NCBI GenBank assembly: GCA_030867875.1
Contig: JAOWCC010001501.1
Span: 25,293,036 to 25,357,035 of the forward strand
From: Actinernus sp. WN-2022
Taxonomy: Eukaryota > Cnidaria > Anthozoa > Actiniaria > Actinernidae
Reading direction: 5' to 3'
DNA length: 64,000 bases
In this document: positions 44,291-56,600 of the stretch, piece after piece
How the letters are laid out: each line of letters begins with the position of its first letter
Numbering within the stretch: position 1 is the first letter of the stretch
Notes under the pieces: generated by a model
Told to the model about the DNA's origin: nothing
The model's database searches: none
The model's input: the letters and a program-made list of their open reading frames with translations, nothing else
Translations under genes and position numbers: made by a program

Positions 44291-45738
44291 TCGTGTCTGG
44301 GATAGGGTATGGAATATCGCATATTTCGGCCTGAACCCACCCAAAATTCCTGGGAGGAATCAGTTCACTGTAACCGAAATCCAGTTTCTAAAAGATGCTT
44401 TGTGATCCACTTTAATCTTCCTGTTATTTCGAAGTTTTCTTTTAAAGACACTTGAAGGTTCAATTCGATTGACATTCCCCCTTTAAAACTAAACACAGCT
44501 GAAGACATTCATAATAATTTGTCTTTAGGCTTTATTCCTGTGATGAATAATGAATTGTCCAGTATTTACAATAATTACAATACTACAGCTTGTAAATTAG
44601 TCGTATAAAAATTGCATGTCAGCGAATGTTCAGTACAGCACCTTAACCAGTTATAAAAAATATAACAATGTTATCCGCCTACCTCACACATTACAGGAGT
44701 TTGAACTAGTACAATATATACTCTATTATTGACGGTTATATCGTTTTGATTGACATATATTTTGGCCCGGAATGTGGTGCTACATTATATACAACTGCCT
44801 TGATGATTGCAGTTTATGATTCCGTATGCCATCAATCGGTTTTTTTCATGACGATCAAAAAAAATATTAACTAATAAGGTCATCTCACTAAACGACTCCC
44901 AACATGCTTCGTTGTCTTTCGTTTTCATTTCTATCTAGGCTTTAATTTAAAACGATAATATCAAATTTCATCACTAGTGGTTCGTGGCTCTCCAATGTTT
45001 TAAGTTCTTATAAATCACTTGAAGTAGAGACTCATGTAGGCTTCTCGAAAGCGCTGTTTCTTAAGATCTTTCTCTGTTTTAAGCTTAAAACAAAACAAAA
45101 CAAATAAATTATTTCATAGATTTTAGAACTTACAATATTAATAAGGTCGATGACAAAAGTGGCATGACAATTTGCACTCCCACTCAAAAATGGCCAATAT
45201 TAATACAAGTGGTATCAGTCGCTAACATACGAATTGGTATAACCCCAGGATACGTCACCATATCATCGTCATCATCAACAGTTTACTAGGTGGGTGGCTC
45301 CCCACTCTCAGCAATAACTCGGTCGTTTCTGCGCACATGCACGAGTTGAAGAGGACGTGGCCATTCTCGACCCCAGTATAAAGGTGCAAATGACGATAAT
45401 CATAGTATATGTTTTAGAGGTAGGTTTTCTAATCTAATCAACACGGTAATGAGCTTAAGCTAAAAACTCTGATATCCACATCATCTGCCTGTAAATGTCA
45501 GGCAGTTGAACGTTCCTAGAAAAGAATAGCAAACAAAAAGGTGCGCGCGCGTATGAAATGGGCAATGGTCTAGCTGTACCGAGGGTGGGTCTTAGTCATT
45601 TCAATTGTTCTTCGTTCTTAGCTTAGGGAGAGGGAGCACGTGGTCTAGCTCACTCACTCACTCCCCCGGCGTAGCCGTCGGCGACAGGGTATTCTGCAGT
45701 TAACTCCAATTTGTTATTATAAAACATAAAAAGGAAAG
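44291..45738. other. Intergenic, nothing recognised
   Basis: AT-rich sequence with no coding exon, array or RNA gene that I can support. Confidence 0.4.
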
Positions 45739-45896
45739 CAGGGCCGTAGCGCCCTTAGAGGCCGGGGGGGCTCGTGCCCCCCCAAATGTTTTCCAAAAAC
45801 AAACAAACAAGGTACCTGGCCCCCTCGGAAACCCAGGGGTTAGGTTGCGAAATGACTTTGTGCCCCCCCAGTTTTTCAGGGCATGCTACGGCCCTG
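45739..45896. mobile_element. TIR element, CAGGGCCGTAGC ends, 5-bp duplication
   Basis: CAGGGCCGTAGC and GCTACGGCCCTG are perfect inverted ends. GAAAG flanks both sides (45734-45738, 45897-45901). The interior has GTGCCCCCCCA twice and a short open frame that is not a gene. The 5-bp duplication and CAG ends parallel the 5627 and 10588 elements. Confidence 0.88.
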
Positions 45897-45901
45897 GAAA
45901 G

Positions 45902-47672
45902 ACAACATTGTATTCAACGTACTTTACTGAAGTTTGGGGAGGAGTTGGGTACATGTGTAATAAGTTAGGCAAAGACCGGAATTTCAACATATCTAATGTG
46001 TGAGTTTACTCACTCGTAATTTGGCATTGGTACCCTCATGGTCGTGGATGAGTGAACAATCCCTCACTTTGTAGAATTTGTCAAGATAGCTGAAATATCA
46101 ACACAATTCACTCTGAGTATTAAAAATAATATCAAACCGTTATCAAATAGACTATCACCAGAGTTGTACATTGTAGCTAGAGTTCCGTGATAGTTAAGGG
46201 AACATTTATAAAGGAATTAAAGGACCAGAGATTATAATGAGTTTCCAGACCGAAATAAATTAGGGTTACGAGTTAGACAACGTTAACCTAATTAGTCGAC
46301 TTAGCTTTCAATTTATTTATCCATTTTTAGCCCTGTATACAGCCGTCCAACATTTAAAAAATGCGTTATTCCCATTTCCCTAATGCCATCATAGTTAATA
46401 GAGTGTAATGGTTAGGAAACGGTCATAGCTCATTAGCATCCCCTGAATGACTGAACCCCACAATTTCTATTGTGTTTTGTGCATGGTAATGGTTGAAAAA
46501 AGCGAACAAAGACATATAATAAAGAAGGTCGCTGGGTTTCCAGATAACCATTCCACTCTATTAACTATGATGCCATATTCCTTTAAATACCCTATTCCCT
46601 AATATGCCATATTCCTTAATGCCCCATTCCCTATCTGCCAGACAACATTCATTGAAATAGCTGTAAACATCTTGAAGCCCATGAGGACCTCAAAATCTTC
46701 AAGATTTTTCTCCAGATTAATTTTCTCCATGCAATAAACTCCAATTTGTAGGCAAGACATGCAGATAAAAGATAATCATGAGGCTGTATTACTCAGAACC
46801 ATGTTCCTATAATGAGATGTAGTGTGGTTGGTCACTGATGGACGCTTCCATGTTAAAGGGGCTGTGTCATGGTGAAGGACAGACCTTTAATATGCTCCGG
46901 GCCAGAACAACATTATTCTCAGTGATTTTCATATAAACGACGACCCTAGCACACATGTGGGATGGATGAAATCAGAGTAAATGTGCAAACTGTGCATAAA
47001 TCTAATCTTCAAAGAAAATATTGCATATCCTTTCCATCAAGCATTAAGGGAGGGGACTTTAACTGTTTGAAGCCAATTAACAGCCACCAATCGAACATTG
47101 ATTCCAGACATGCGCAAAAACATGACACTGCACCTTTAACGAGTACAGCACAATGTGCCTTTTGCAGGAATGCAATCACGTGGTTGTACTGAGTGGCACA
47201 AAAATCTTAATTCATATATTTAAAGGCACTAATGTACAAGATTGGTAGTGTTATTAGAAAAACTTCAGTGTTTGTAAATGCTATTTTCCACCTCCAATAT
47301 TTTATCGATTGTCAATCTTTTTAAAACAGCTTGCCATCCAGCATCCATGGCAACGCCTTTCCCATGGGGACCACTTCATTCGTTAATGAAGTATTATATC
47401 AGCACGTGACTGTTTCCTGCAAAAGGCCTATTAATTAGTGTACTGTGAAGTTTTGTTGTGAATGTATAAAATGGTACTGTTATATTACATGAATTGAAGT
47501 TCACACTTTTTGTCTATCAAACTTCTCAGTACATGTATTTCTTACTTACAGTATAATGACGTGCTCTAATAAATGGTGATACAAATTTTACCTAATAAAC
47601 TAAATGTGGACTAACTACATGTAGCCTCGTTTTTGTGATTACAGAGCAGCCATTTCTGCATATTAAGGTATA
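45902..47672. other. 3' flank of gene D, with one inverted repeat
   Basis: 46383-46577 is an inverted repeat (TGCCATCATAGTTAATAGAG and CTCTATTAACTATGATGCCA) with ATTCCC-type repeats around it. Otherwise nothing recognised. No clear AATAAA on the minus strand close behind the gene-D stop codon. Confidence 0.5.
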
Positions 47673-47825
47673 TTAATTATGACTATACTGTTCACATGCA
47701 CATTTATTATACCTCTTTGGGTATTTGCAGCCACTTTCCGAGTATTGTTCATAGCATTTTCTACAGAAGTGTTTCTTCTTGTACTCATAATAGTCACCAA
47801 TTGGATGGTTTTTGCAACTGTTACA
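47673..47825 (-). CDS. Gene D exon 7 (last): Cys-rich C-terminus
   Basis: Acceptor TTTTTGTTTCAG then TGT at 47825; 50 codons and TAA at 47673-47675. It encodes residues 154-203: Cys154-x2-Cys157-x16-Cys174-x2-Cys177 (CNSCKNHPIGDYY, KKHFCRKCYEQY), then Cys186, Cys195 and Cys197. The spacing is that of a zinc-binding treble/LIM-like finger. A possible donor (AG|GTATAA at 47712) is ignored because read-through reaches a stop with the total frame intact. Confidence 0.8.
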   Translation of the reverse strand, partial: CNSCKNHPIGDYYEYKKKHFCRKCYEQYSESGCKYPKRYNKCACEQYSHN

Positions 47826-48169
47826 CTGAAACAAAAATCCACACATAGTGAAATTAACACAGGGTTAGACATAAAAGTACATGTATTGCTGTTTTGTTTT
47901 CTCTTTGAGTTTCATATGTTCAATGGGAAATAAATGGCAATCCCTCCAAAATAATTTGAATTGAAAACTGTCGTCTCATGCACGAAGTGCCGAACTTCTT
48001 GAAGCTTCTTTGGGCTTCCCGCTTGGGTTCCCTGTGGTTGCATATGCGGATTGAGTTTTGGTGTTTTGATAGCTGCAATGCAATGTTAAACATCGGAATC
48101 TCTTTGATAATTTTGTTGTAAATGTTTCCGGAAATCCAGAGTGTGTTACGGTAGTATTAAATAAGGTAA

Positions 48170-48370
48170 TCAAATTGGGACGAATGAAATTAAGGATAAA
48201 TTTCACTTGTGTTTGTCAAAATCTATGCAATTTCCCGAGCCGCTTACCCATTAATATTATGGAGAGCAAATTACGATCCAGATAAACATTATTTTAAGCG
48301 CGCGCGTGGGTATGCGGTGTTTTAAATTTCACATGTGAAATTACAAATTATGCGTGAAATTAGGGATTGA
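48170..48370. mobile_element. Non-autonomous element, copy 2 of the 30860 family
   Basis: CACTTGTGTTTGTCAAAATC, CCATTAATATTATGGAG and AAATTACGATCCAGA match 30860-31130 in reverse. Located within intron 6 of gene D. Confidence 0.7.
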
Positions 48371-49006
48371 TTTGTCCTATATGGTATTATAACCTTGAAA
48401 ACCAACTGTTTTCAAGCCAGGAAGCCTTTCAAGTGCTCCGAATAGATTTTTGCTCATTACATCATAATCATGGTGTGCGGGTGCCGTCCACACGCAAGTA
48501 TTATATGATGTTAAGTACTTATCAGTGGCCATCCCGGCTGGGGGGGGGGGGGAACTTTACTTGCTTGTAGTACACTAAATTGCTTTAAAAGTGTACAAAA
48601 TTAGCAAACAAGACGTCTGATCATAGATTCCGTGCTCTTAAGATGAAACCACTGACCAATTTCTTACAAACCCCACAGGTCAATCCCTGGGTATATATCC
48701 TCGAGGCAAGCGCAAAAAGGATCTAGTCCCCCAGTCCCGGGCTAAAAACTGGCTACAAAAACGAACAAATCCCATTGGGATGGCCACTGATAAGTGCATC
48801 ACATATGTATTCTACTAAGTAGCGAATTATAATTCGCTTGGGTTTCTTGTGTCTGCAAATTAAAGGCTGACACTGCACTGAAATGCTAATCAAAGTGATA
48901 ATATATATTCCATCATTATCTGGGGCAAGTTTGAGGAAACCTTGTCTGATCAAAAGTTTAAATCGTTAGTAGTTATTATAAAAAGTAGTTATTGTAAGTT
49001 ACTTAC

Positions 49007-49133
49007 AGTGTCTGGTTCTCCAAAATTGTTGCATTTTATTTTGACTGATGTGATGAGAGTTTGTGGCCCACCAAACGACCCATGGTAATGGATTTTCCTG
49101 TCTCTTTCTACACTGTGCTCATACGACCCTGGA
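49007..49133 (-). CDS. Gene D exon 6: second PGPG-Tyr repeat and linker
   Basis: Acceptor ATTTCAG ends at 49134; donor ACT|GTAAGT from 49006. It completes Gly111 and encodes residues 112-153 (PGSYEHSVERDRKIHYHG, then GGPQTLITSVKIKC). With the end of exon 5 it forms HPGPGSYE, a SHIPPO/STPG-type motif. It ends in phase 0. Confidence 0.8.
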
Positions 49134-50295
49134 CTGAAATAAAATGACAATTATAGGTTTAATACATAGAATCTGCATGCACTGCATTAATAAGAACACT
49201 GTTGACTTTCTGGTCGAACATACAATGCAGATAACAGGCATTGAAATTATAACTGTCTTTACATTACATTGTTTCACTGTTATAATCATTTCTGGATTAA
49301 GTGCATTATAGTCAAGTCACACAGCAGTCAAATGTCTGCGCATGTGTCAACTAATATTTTGAAAATGGCTGAAAAATTACACATGCAATGGTTGTTAATA
49401 TTGGTGTTAACCTTCCTTATTTTCTGGAATGGAAACCATAAACCAAGGTACGTATACTTCAATCGTCTACATGTACACCTTATGATAATATTTTTCTGTT
49501 GAGTGTATTGGTATGATCATGTTCAACACACCCATTTCCTAACCAGTAACCTTTAACTTTTTTGTTAAATTCTGAAAAAAATCGGTGAACTAGTATTTTA
49601 ATCAGTTATTATAACTGCATGTGAAATTTAAGCTTGACTTTAACATATTTTTATTGATTTTTGAGGTTGAAGTTCACAAGTGGAGTAACACCGGAATGTT
49701 ACATAATTATGTTTTACAGTAATTTTGCATGTGAAATTGGTGTGGCTAGCACGTAAAAAGGATTTTCTCTTCAACCTAAATCAGCTTTATTTGCAGAGAA
49801 TTAATTGGTAATAAACCTGAAGTAACATGTACATTCTTCTAATTCAAACATTCTCCCTTACTGGATTTTTTGGGAGAGGGGATTGAGGGTGCTAACATGT
49901 ATATATAATCAAAAGAAGGCATTTAACTGGATAAATATGATGTGTATAGATATATACATGTACAAGAGTACAATGTATGCATGTGTACATGTAGGCCATT
50001 TTTTAAATTTATTCTCAGTTTCACAAATCTGTTTCCATATACTGTCGATCAACAGTTTGCAATCCATAACATCTCTTACGGACTGCAAAATTGAAACACA
50101 GCTGTACCTTTGAAGATTTAAATTTGAGCCATAAAATAAACATATTATATATTTGAACTCTTTTGCTCAGCACACACTTCACACATGGGCCATAAAACAG
50201 GGTAATATTTCACTTAGTCCATAACTTATGGTATGGACCTCATCTCATTTAATAAGAGGTATAAACTAAAGGCTTTACTGAACTTATATACTTAC

Positions 50296-50315
50296 CCAGG
50301 ATGTGACTCCTGGTT
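50296..50315 (-). CDS. Gene D exon 5: 20-nt microexon
   Basis: AACAG|AACCAGGAG at 50315 and CCTGG|GTAAGTAT at 50296. It encodes NQESHP plus the first two bases of Gly111. Without it the PGPGSY motif would be lost and the frame broken, which supports it despite its size. Confidence 0.72.
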
Positions 50316-50856
50316 CTGTTACAATAACATGCACAATAAGAGAACACAGTGTCAGTACATGTATATACTGTACATGTATATATAAGCACACATAATTTGC
50401 CTACTGGAACATTCAAATCTATAACAATTGAAAATAGTAGTTATAATAATTCCTTTCAAAGAGAAACTATAGCTTTGATACATCCACTTACATACTCAAC
50501 AAGTAGCAAATTGTCTGCATCTCAGGACTTAATATTATAATGTTGTCATTTCATTTGCCATATTTAATATACATGTACACTAATCCTACATTTTTGTATT
50601 TCAAAAAGGGTCGGTTTGTTGCATTGTGCATACATGTATTGCATTGCGCAGTCCAAGAGAGAAATTTCATTATTTTTATTGTCTGTCTGTTTTGTCAAGT
50701 CTGCACGTGTGCTATAATTAAGTATTCAGTTCAATAACAAAAATTATGCAATATGTAACAGGCATGAGACAACCTTTTTTGAAATAACTGTATAACAATA
50801 TATCTAAAAGGACTGGTAAGTTGTGTAAATTAAACTCTATCTAATATGGGACTGAC

Positions 50857-50957
50857 CTTTGATGTTTCAGTTAATCTAGAAGCTCCTACACTAAATGCTT
50901 TAAATGCTGGACCAAACACCCTCGGCTTACTGATTACTGGTTGATGAGTAGGAGGTC
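50857..50957 (-). CDS. Gene D exon 4
   Basis: Acceptor GATGTCCCAG|GA at 50957; donor TCAAAG|GTCAGT from 50856. It encodes Gly71 to Lys104 (PPTHQPVISKPRVFGP, AFKAFSVGASRLTETSK). FSVGAS resembles the GYTLGARTA-type segment of pitchfork/ODF3-like proteins. An upstream AG (CATCAG at 50971) would give an in-frame ATG at 50970 but is out of phase with exon 3. Confidence 0.75.
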
Positions 50958-51199
50958 CTGGGACATCCATCTGATGACAGAATAGAAAAGATCTAGAAAA
51001 GAGCTAATGAGAGCTTGGCAATTTGGTGTCACAGATACATTTTACATACATTGTACACATACCATCTGGTACATGTATTATCAAGAGGGCAATAATTATT
51101 AATCATCAATGAAATGAAATATTTGCTGGCTTGTTGTATTGGAGTTTTTAATTGAGAAAGTCACATGTAGCATTATTATATAACAATACAAGGCACATG

Positions 51200-51345
51200 T
51201 GACGCCCGGTGCAGGGGATCCGAGTCACAATGCATTGCGCCCCCTCTTCAGAAGTGTTGCCATGTGACCTCGCTGACTTCTCCGGTCATTCACTTCAGAT
51301 TTTCATCTAGTGTCAAGACATTTTTCATCTACTTGAAACTTGAAG
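51200..51345 (+). promoter_or_regulatory. Candidate internal promoter / first exon
   Basis: A locally GC-richer stretch (GTGACGCCCGGTGCAGG, CATTGCGCCCCCTC) with GTTGCCATGTGAC (51256-51268), close to an RFX X-box. It is followed on the plus strand by CTTGAAG|GTAAGA (donor at 51344). It lies 240 bp upstream of gene-D exon 4, so it could also start a short minus-strand isoform at ATG 50970. Evidence is circumstantial. Confidence 0.25.
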
Positions 51346-52267
51346 GTAAGAATCATTCCTTTATTAATGTTTCTGGAAGGAATTATTGAGGTACTATTGC
51401 TTGTGGGCATGGTGTATTGTTGGTTATGTAGCATTGTTTTTAGGATTTAATTTCCTTTTGAAATATTATTCATCAATGAAAATTTAAAGCACTGCATATA
51501 CAGCCATCTACCCTATGAGCAGAGCCTTTAACTCAACCAAAAGCAAGAAAAAAGAAAGTTCTGCGCATGCAGCATTCATGTTTTTTTCACCCAAAATTCA
51601 GGGTTTGACAAGCCTGCTAAAACCGGTTTATCAGTGCACAGCCAATTTTTGTTTTAAGCTGATGACCAATAATGGTGACACAACTGAGTGAGTCTGACAC
51701 ACACAAAAAACCATTAGTGCATTGCTCAATATGAAAACAACACAAATGCTGCAGCCTTCTTTTGTTCTCGCTTTTCATGGAGTACTGTACAGTCTGTACA
51801 ACCAACTTACATGGCCTGGTTTGGGAAATCTTGGTGCTGTCCTGGCCCCAAGGGAGTAACCTCTTCTACATACTGGTTTCTGTTCTAGTTCATATACAAA
51901 GGTACTGCTCTGTGGAAATCAATGTTGATGGATTAAAGATTTGTTGGTGAATCTAAAATACTTACACACTACCGGTAGGTCTCACTATAAGGGCCTGTTT
52001 AATTTGCACTAGGTGAAATTTTGTTTGTTTTGCAAAAACACCAAAATGTTTAAATGCGAACAACTTTTTGGCAAACTGTTGTTGAGCACTATACCAAATA
52101 TATTCTGCATCAAAGATGCTGAAGAGCAGCTTTGGAGGCCTCTATTGTTTTTGTCAGGAGCAGCAATCTACATGTATTAATCCATGACATCCAACATCAA
52201 ATTGATCTCAGCAAACAATGGTTTTGGGGGTTTCTATTTCAATTTGATTGATATTGTGGTATATAAA
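51346..52267. other. Gene D intron 3, no recognised feature
   Basis: Short open frames only, on both strands, none with a coding signature. Confidence 0.4.
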
Positions 52268-53119
52268 TACCGTATTCACAGTCGCAGATAATTAAGCCAC
52301 ACCTTTCTACCTGAAATCGGGGGTGCTGTTTATCTGTGAGAACATCTAAGTACATAAGGTTCCATAAATTAACATTTAGAAGAAATACTAAGATATACTA
52401 ATAAATACATACACAAAACCAAAAGAAAGTAACCACTGGCCATTCCTTTTGCAAGTTTGGTGGCTTCTAACAGATCCGTTATGTTGTGATTATTTGTTCC
52501 TTCACAAGCGATTAAATACCAGTGACACTAAATGGCCCAACGTTTCTTTGATGTCTAGCACTTTAACAGCATTTTTTTGTCGAACTGATCTTGACTACCT
52601 CTTTTTGAGTAACTAGTTTTTTCTCTGATAGATGCATGGCTTCCATATATCCTTTTAGACTGATGAATGATCCTGTACATGTATCAACAGACAGCTGATG
52701 AAAAAGCAAACTACTCTGGACTTCGTTCAGCGAAAACAAAACTTCTAGTGTCCAGTTTTCTCTCTTCCAATAGATTCCTGGTTACTAAGCTACAGACAAA
52801 CGTGAGCATGTTGTTGGTTTAATTTGGTTGACATGAACAAATTTGATCTAAAAAGTAACCTGAATGAACAGATGCTGGTAAACAAATACATTGTATTATG
52901 GAAAGATAGATCATGTAAACTATGTAGACATTAATTTATACTATTTCAGAGCTGAAATTACAGGTACAGTGTACAACTTTGGAGTTTTCTCCAGTTTGAA
53001 AGTCTGATGGGCAAGGTTACAATGTACATTTTAGGTTTGATATTCTTCAAAAGAAAACGTTTTTCCTAAACTCAAGCTTCTAAACTCGGGGTGCAGCTTA
53101 TCTGTGAGTGTTTACGGTA
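52268..53119. mobile_element. TIR element with TACCGTA ends
   Basis: Left TACCGTATTCACAGTCGCAG then ATAATTAAGCC; the right end in reverse reads TACCGTAAACACTCACAGAT then AAGCTGCACCCC. An inner inverted piece (GGGGGTGCTGTTTATCTGTGA at 52319-52339) duplicates the terminal sequence. 0.85 kb, non-coding, within gene D intron 3. Confidence 0.75.
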
Positions 53120-53439
53120 GTTTGTATATTGTCTCAAGTGCAAGCACAGTTACCAACTGAAAATACAAATTTGTAATAATAATTTATTACAAAATTATTC
53201 AGTAAAGCAAAACCAAATTGTTTAGCCTTAAGTGCAAACAGGTCCTAGGACTCCAATTAAAAATTTCCTATTGAGAATCACTTGATAATCAAACATTTTA
53301 GAACAACAAAATCCTTAAATATTGACAGGTGATATGGCAAGATCATGGAGTTTTATCATATGATTCTTAAAGTGCAAGTTGTGCCATAAAACAACATGAA
53401 CTCTTAATTTTGCCCCAAATTATATTTCTGATACACATT

Positions 53440-54394
53440 CAAGATGCAAACTTCTTCACGCTATTGCCCCGATATTGCTTAGCAGCAATTGCTGTTTTAA
53501 GAGCAATTGCTGCTCAGCAATATCGCTGTTTTCAAAAACGTTATTGCTGTTTCTGAAAAACGATATTGCTGTTTCTGAAAAACGATATTGCTGTTTCTAA
53601 AAAAATGATAAATGCCTTTTGCCTTTTTTGAAATGATATATCGGCACAGCAATTGCTGATTTGATTGTACAAAACCCTGATTCATAATTATTTAATTTAC
53701 CTGGTTCGCTATCTTGAACATCGAAATTAAGAACCTGCACGAAGTTGATAACCCGCTCTTTTTCGCTAAACCGTAAAAACGTTTAAGAAGTTGATGCCCC
53801 ACTTTTCGGCTCAACGGCTAGAACTTAGTTAAACAATGTAAAAAGTTACAACACCAATGCAATGAAAGAACTTCGAGATGTGAATAGAAATGAACACTTT
53901 AAGCTTAAATAAAATTTGCACACTGCAAGTTATTTTGACAGCGTTTCGGTAATATTGTTTTAATTAACTTACTTTCAAAGACATTGATATGTCTTTTACC
54001 ATTTTTATTGTTTTTTTTGGTTTTGCAGATACTCGAAGTTCGATCCACGTCTTTGACTTGCACATGCGTTTAGTGTTGAGACGATTGTAATATGCTAATT
54101 TTGACCTTCAATGTTTTGGAAAACTTTCAATGTTATTAAAGCGCAATTTGCATTCAACAGGAATACCACATTCCCAGTAGAAGTTTTCTGGTAAGAGTAT
54201 ATAAGTTTTTTTGCACATCTTTCATTACAAATTGGCTTCAAAACTGTGTTCACATTCACAGACCATATTGCTGATTGCCGGCAAAACGATATTGCTGATT
54301 GCTGTTTTCTAAAACAGCAATTGCTGTTCGTCAACAGCAATTGCTGAGCCGGTTCAGCAATTGCCTTTCCGTGTGTGACAAAGTTTGCGTCTTG
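53440..54394. mobile_element. Element with AGCAATTGCT palindromic subterminal arrays
   Basis: Ends CAAGATGCAAACTT and AAGTTTGCGTCTTG. Both subterminal zones (53465-53660 and 54260-54362) are packed with the palindrome AGCAATTGCT and the variant GATATTGCTG, spaced by short TTTCTGAAAAAC-type linkers. The middle is unique with a small inverted stem. No ORF of note. Probably non-autonomous, with the palindromes as candidate transposase binding sites. Confidence 0.72.
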
Positions 54395-54996
54395 ACTGTA
54401 CTTCAGTTGCCTAACTTAGTTTTCTTTGAGAGGCAGGAGCAGAAATTAAACTAGGTTACCAGAATTGCGGGATTGATTCATCTTGTGATATAACAATGAA
54501 AACCTACAGGATTTTATTGTACTACATGTAGTTTTCTCTAGGGAGCGAGTTGATTTATCTTATGACGTCACATGATCCATGAAAAGTAACCAAAATTAGG
54601 GATTAAATGCCAGAAATGTTTCAAAATTTGCAAGATTAATACCTTTTTGTGAGAAACAAACACAATAGTACAATATATATTTAATTTTTTTGCATGATTA
54701 CTTGCACTTTAAATGTCTGATTTTCAAAGAATCTCAATAGGAAATTTTCGATGGAGTGGTAAACTACATTATTTTGATCCCAGGTCTAGCATTAGTGATA
54801 AAATAGATAGTCTGCCAAGACACTTGCCAAGACACTCAATGACAGCAAACTAATGAAGCCTGGGTTAAGTGTGCTAAAAGGGTGTTTATTTGACTGTGTG
54901 ACACTCTGCTCTTACATTGTATTTACGTCCGCTGTTCGTTCAATGTAAATTGTGACGATTATTTTATGTGATGGCCACTGATACAATGTAGGTGCA

Positions 54997-55160
54997 TTAA
55001 AGAATGCCAATCAGGATTAATGCTTTGCGAGCTTGAACAATAGAAAACCATTACAATCGCCATTTTCTTACAGTACAAAAATGGTGATTGTAATGGTTTT
55101 CTATTGTTCAAATGTAAACATGGGCTCGCAAAGCATTAATCTTGATTGGCATTCTTTAAG
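54997..55160. repeat. Inverted repeat, about 70-bp arms
   Basis: TTAAAGAATGCCAATC / GATTGGCATTCTTTAA, GGATTAATGCTTTGCGAGC / GCTCGCAAAGCATTAATC, and GAACAATAGAAAACCATTAC with its complement. Confidence 0.9.
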
Positions 55161-55532
55161 GCAAAGTTAATTTTTAATTTAAAAAAAAAAAAATTAAATT
55201 GACACTATCGCCCTTTCTGCACACAGCCCTGCCATCCAGAGAATTAAATGTAATATTAAGTTATAGAGCACACAAAATCAAGGAGATAAAAGCATTTTGT
55301 GTGTGAACAGCAGGCTTATCCATTATGGTTTTCGATCTGGTATGGTGTGATCATGACCTCAGTTTGGCATCGAATAATTTGCTCACATGCAGTTTGTTGT
55401 TAAAATCCACGATCAAATTACAAGCAAACATACACTTGTATAGCGATGTTCACTGCCATGTCATTAATGTGCTAACCAGAGATCCATTGGTACCTGACAC
55501 AAAGCAGCCTTTTGAAATCATGGTTGAACATT

Positions 55533-56348
55533 GGGCTATTCCAAAATTAATCCGCACCCCCCCTGTTGAAGAGGCCATATTTTGGTTACCACCTTCCCTG
55601 GATTTTCCTTTCCAAAATTAACCCACACCCTGGATTTTCCTTTCCAAAATTAACCCACCCCCTGGATTTTCCAAAAATATTTTCATAGATAATAAACAGC
55701 CTGCATCCACATGCATCTAAGCTATTGAGGAAGTGCTACTTTCAATAAGACTCCCCCCTTGGATTTTCCTTCACATGAGCAACCACCCTGGATTTACGTA
55801 CACATGCTAACCTACCCCCAGGATTTTCTTTTCAGAATTAGCTCACCCCCTGGATTTATTTTCAGTTTTATCCCCTCCTTGGATTTTTCCATCGAAAGTA
55901 CGGCCACTCCCGGGATTTTCGTGCATAAGTTAACCCACCCCCTGGATTTTCCTTTAAGGAATAGCCCACCCCATGGATTTATTTTCAGTTTTATCCCCTC
56001 CTTGGATTTTACCTTCGAAAGTACGGCCACTCCCTGCATTTTCGTACATAAGTTAACCCACCCCCTGGATTTTCCTTTCCAAATTAGCCCACTCTCTGGA
56101 TTTTCGTACGAAAGCTAAACCACCCCCTGGATTTTACCTCCGAAAGCAAGCCCACTCCCTGGATTTTCGTATGAAAACTAACCCAACCCCTGGATTTTCC
56201 TTTCCAAATTAGCCTACTCCCTGGATTTATCTTTGAAAGTAAGCCCACTCCCTGGATTTTCCATTCGAAATTTACCTGCTGCATGGATTTCACTTTGAAA
56301 ATAAGTCGGCGCCCCTGGATTTTTTTATGTGGAAATTAAAATCGGCCC
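55533..56348. mobile_element. MITE with CCCTGGATTTT minisatellite, copy 1
   Basis: Left end GGGCTATTCCAAAATTAATC then CGCACCCC. Interior: about 20 degenerate units of CCACCCCCTGGATTTTCCTT (about 30 bp). Right end GGAAATTAAAATCGGCCC. Open frames rich in Pro/Trp/Ile through it are repeat artefacts. Shares its end with 61175. Confidence 0.78.
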
Positions 56349-56600
56349 TAATCTTGATTTCAATGCCAGTCAATTAGGGTATGGACTCCAACTCTCGCTC
56401 GCAAGTTAACAACAACAATATATTTATTTGTATTAAGAAAAAAACAATTTCATATATAATAGGACAATGTTATACTTCCGGTTGCAATTACGTCTGGTAG
56501 TTTTGGCGGGAAATAACGCGAAGAGCGAGTGCTGCGAGTCTCTTTACCGCCAAAATGCAAATTAACCAGAAACTGCGGAAATCTTTAAAAACCTGTCATT

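Noticed and set aside
47663..47872. 69-codon minus-strand ORF overlapping gene D exon 7
   Set aside because: Wrong frame: the spliced frame gives the CxxC finger and continues the gene-D phase.
55325..56293. 98- and 119-codon plus-strand frames with PPWIY/LDFP repeats
   Set aside because: They are reading frames through the CCCTGGATTTT minisatellite and its TIR.
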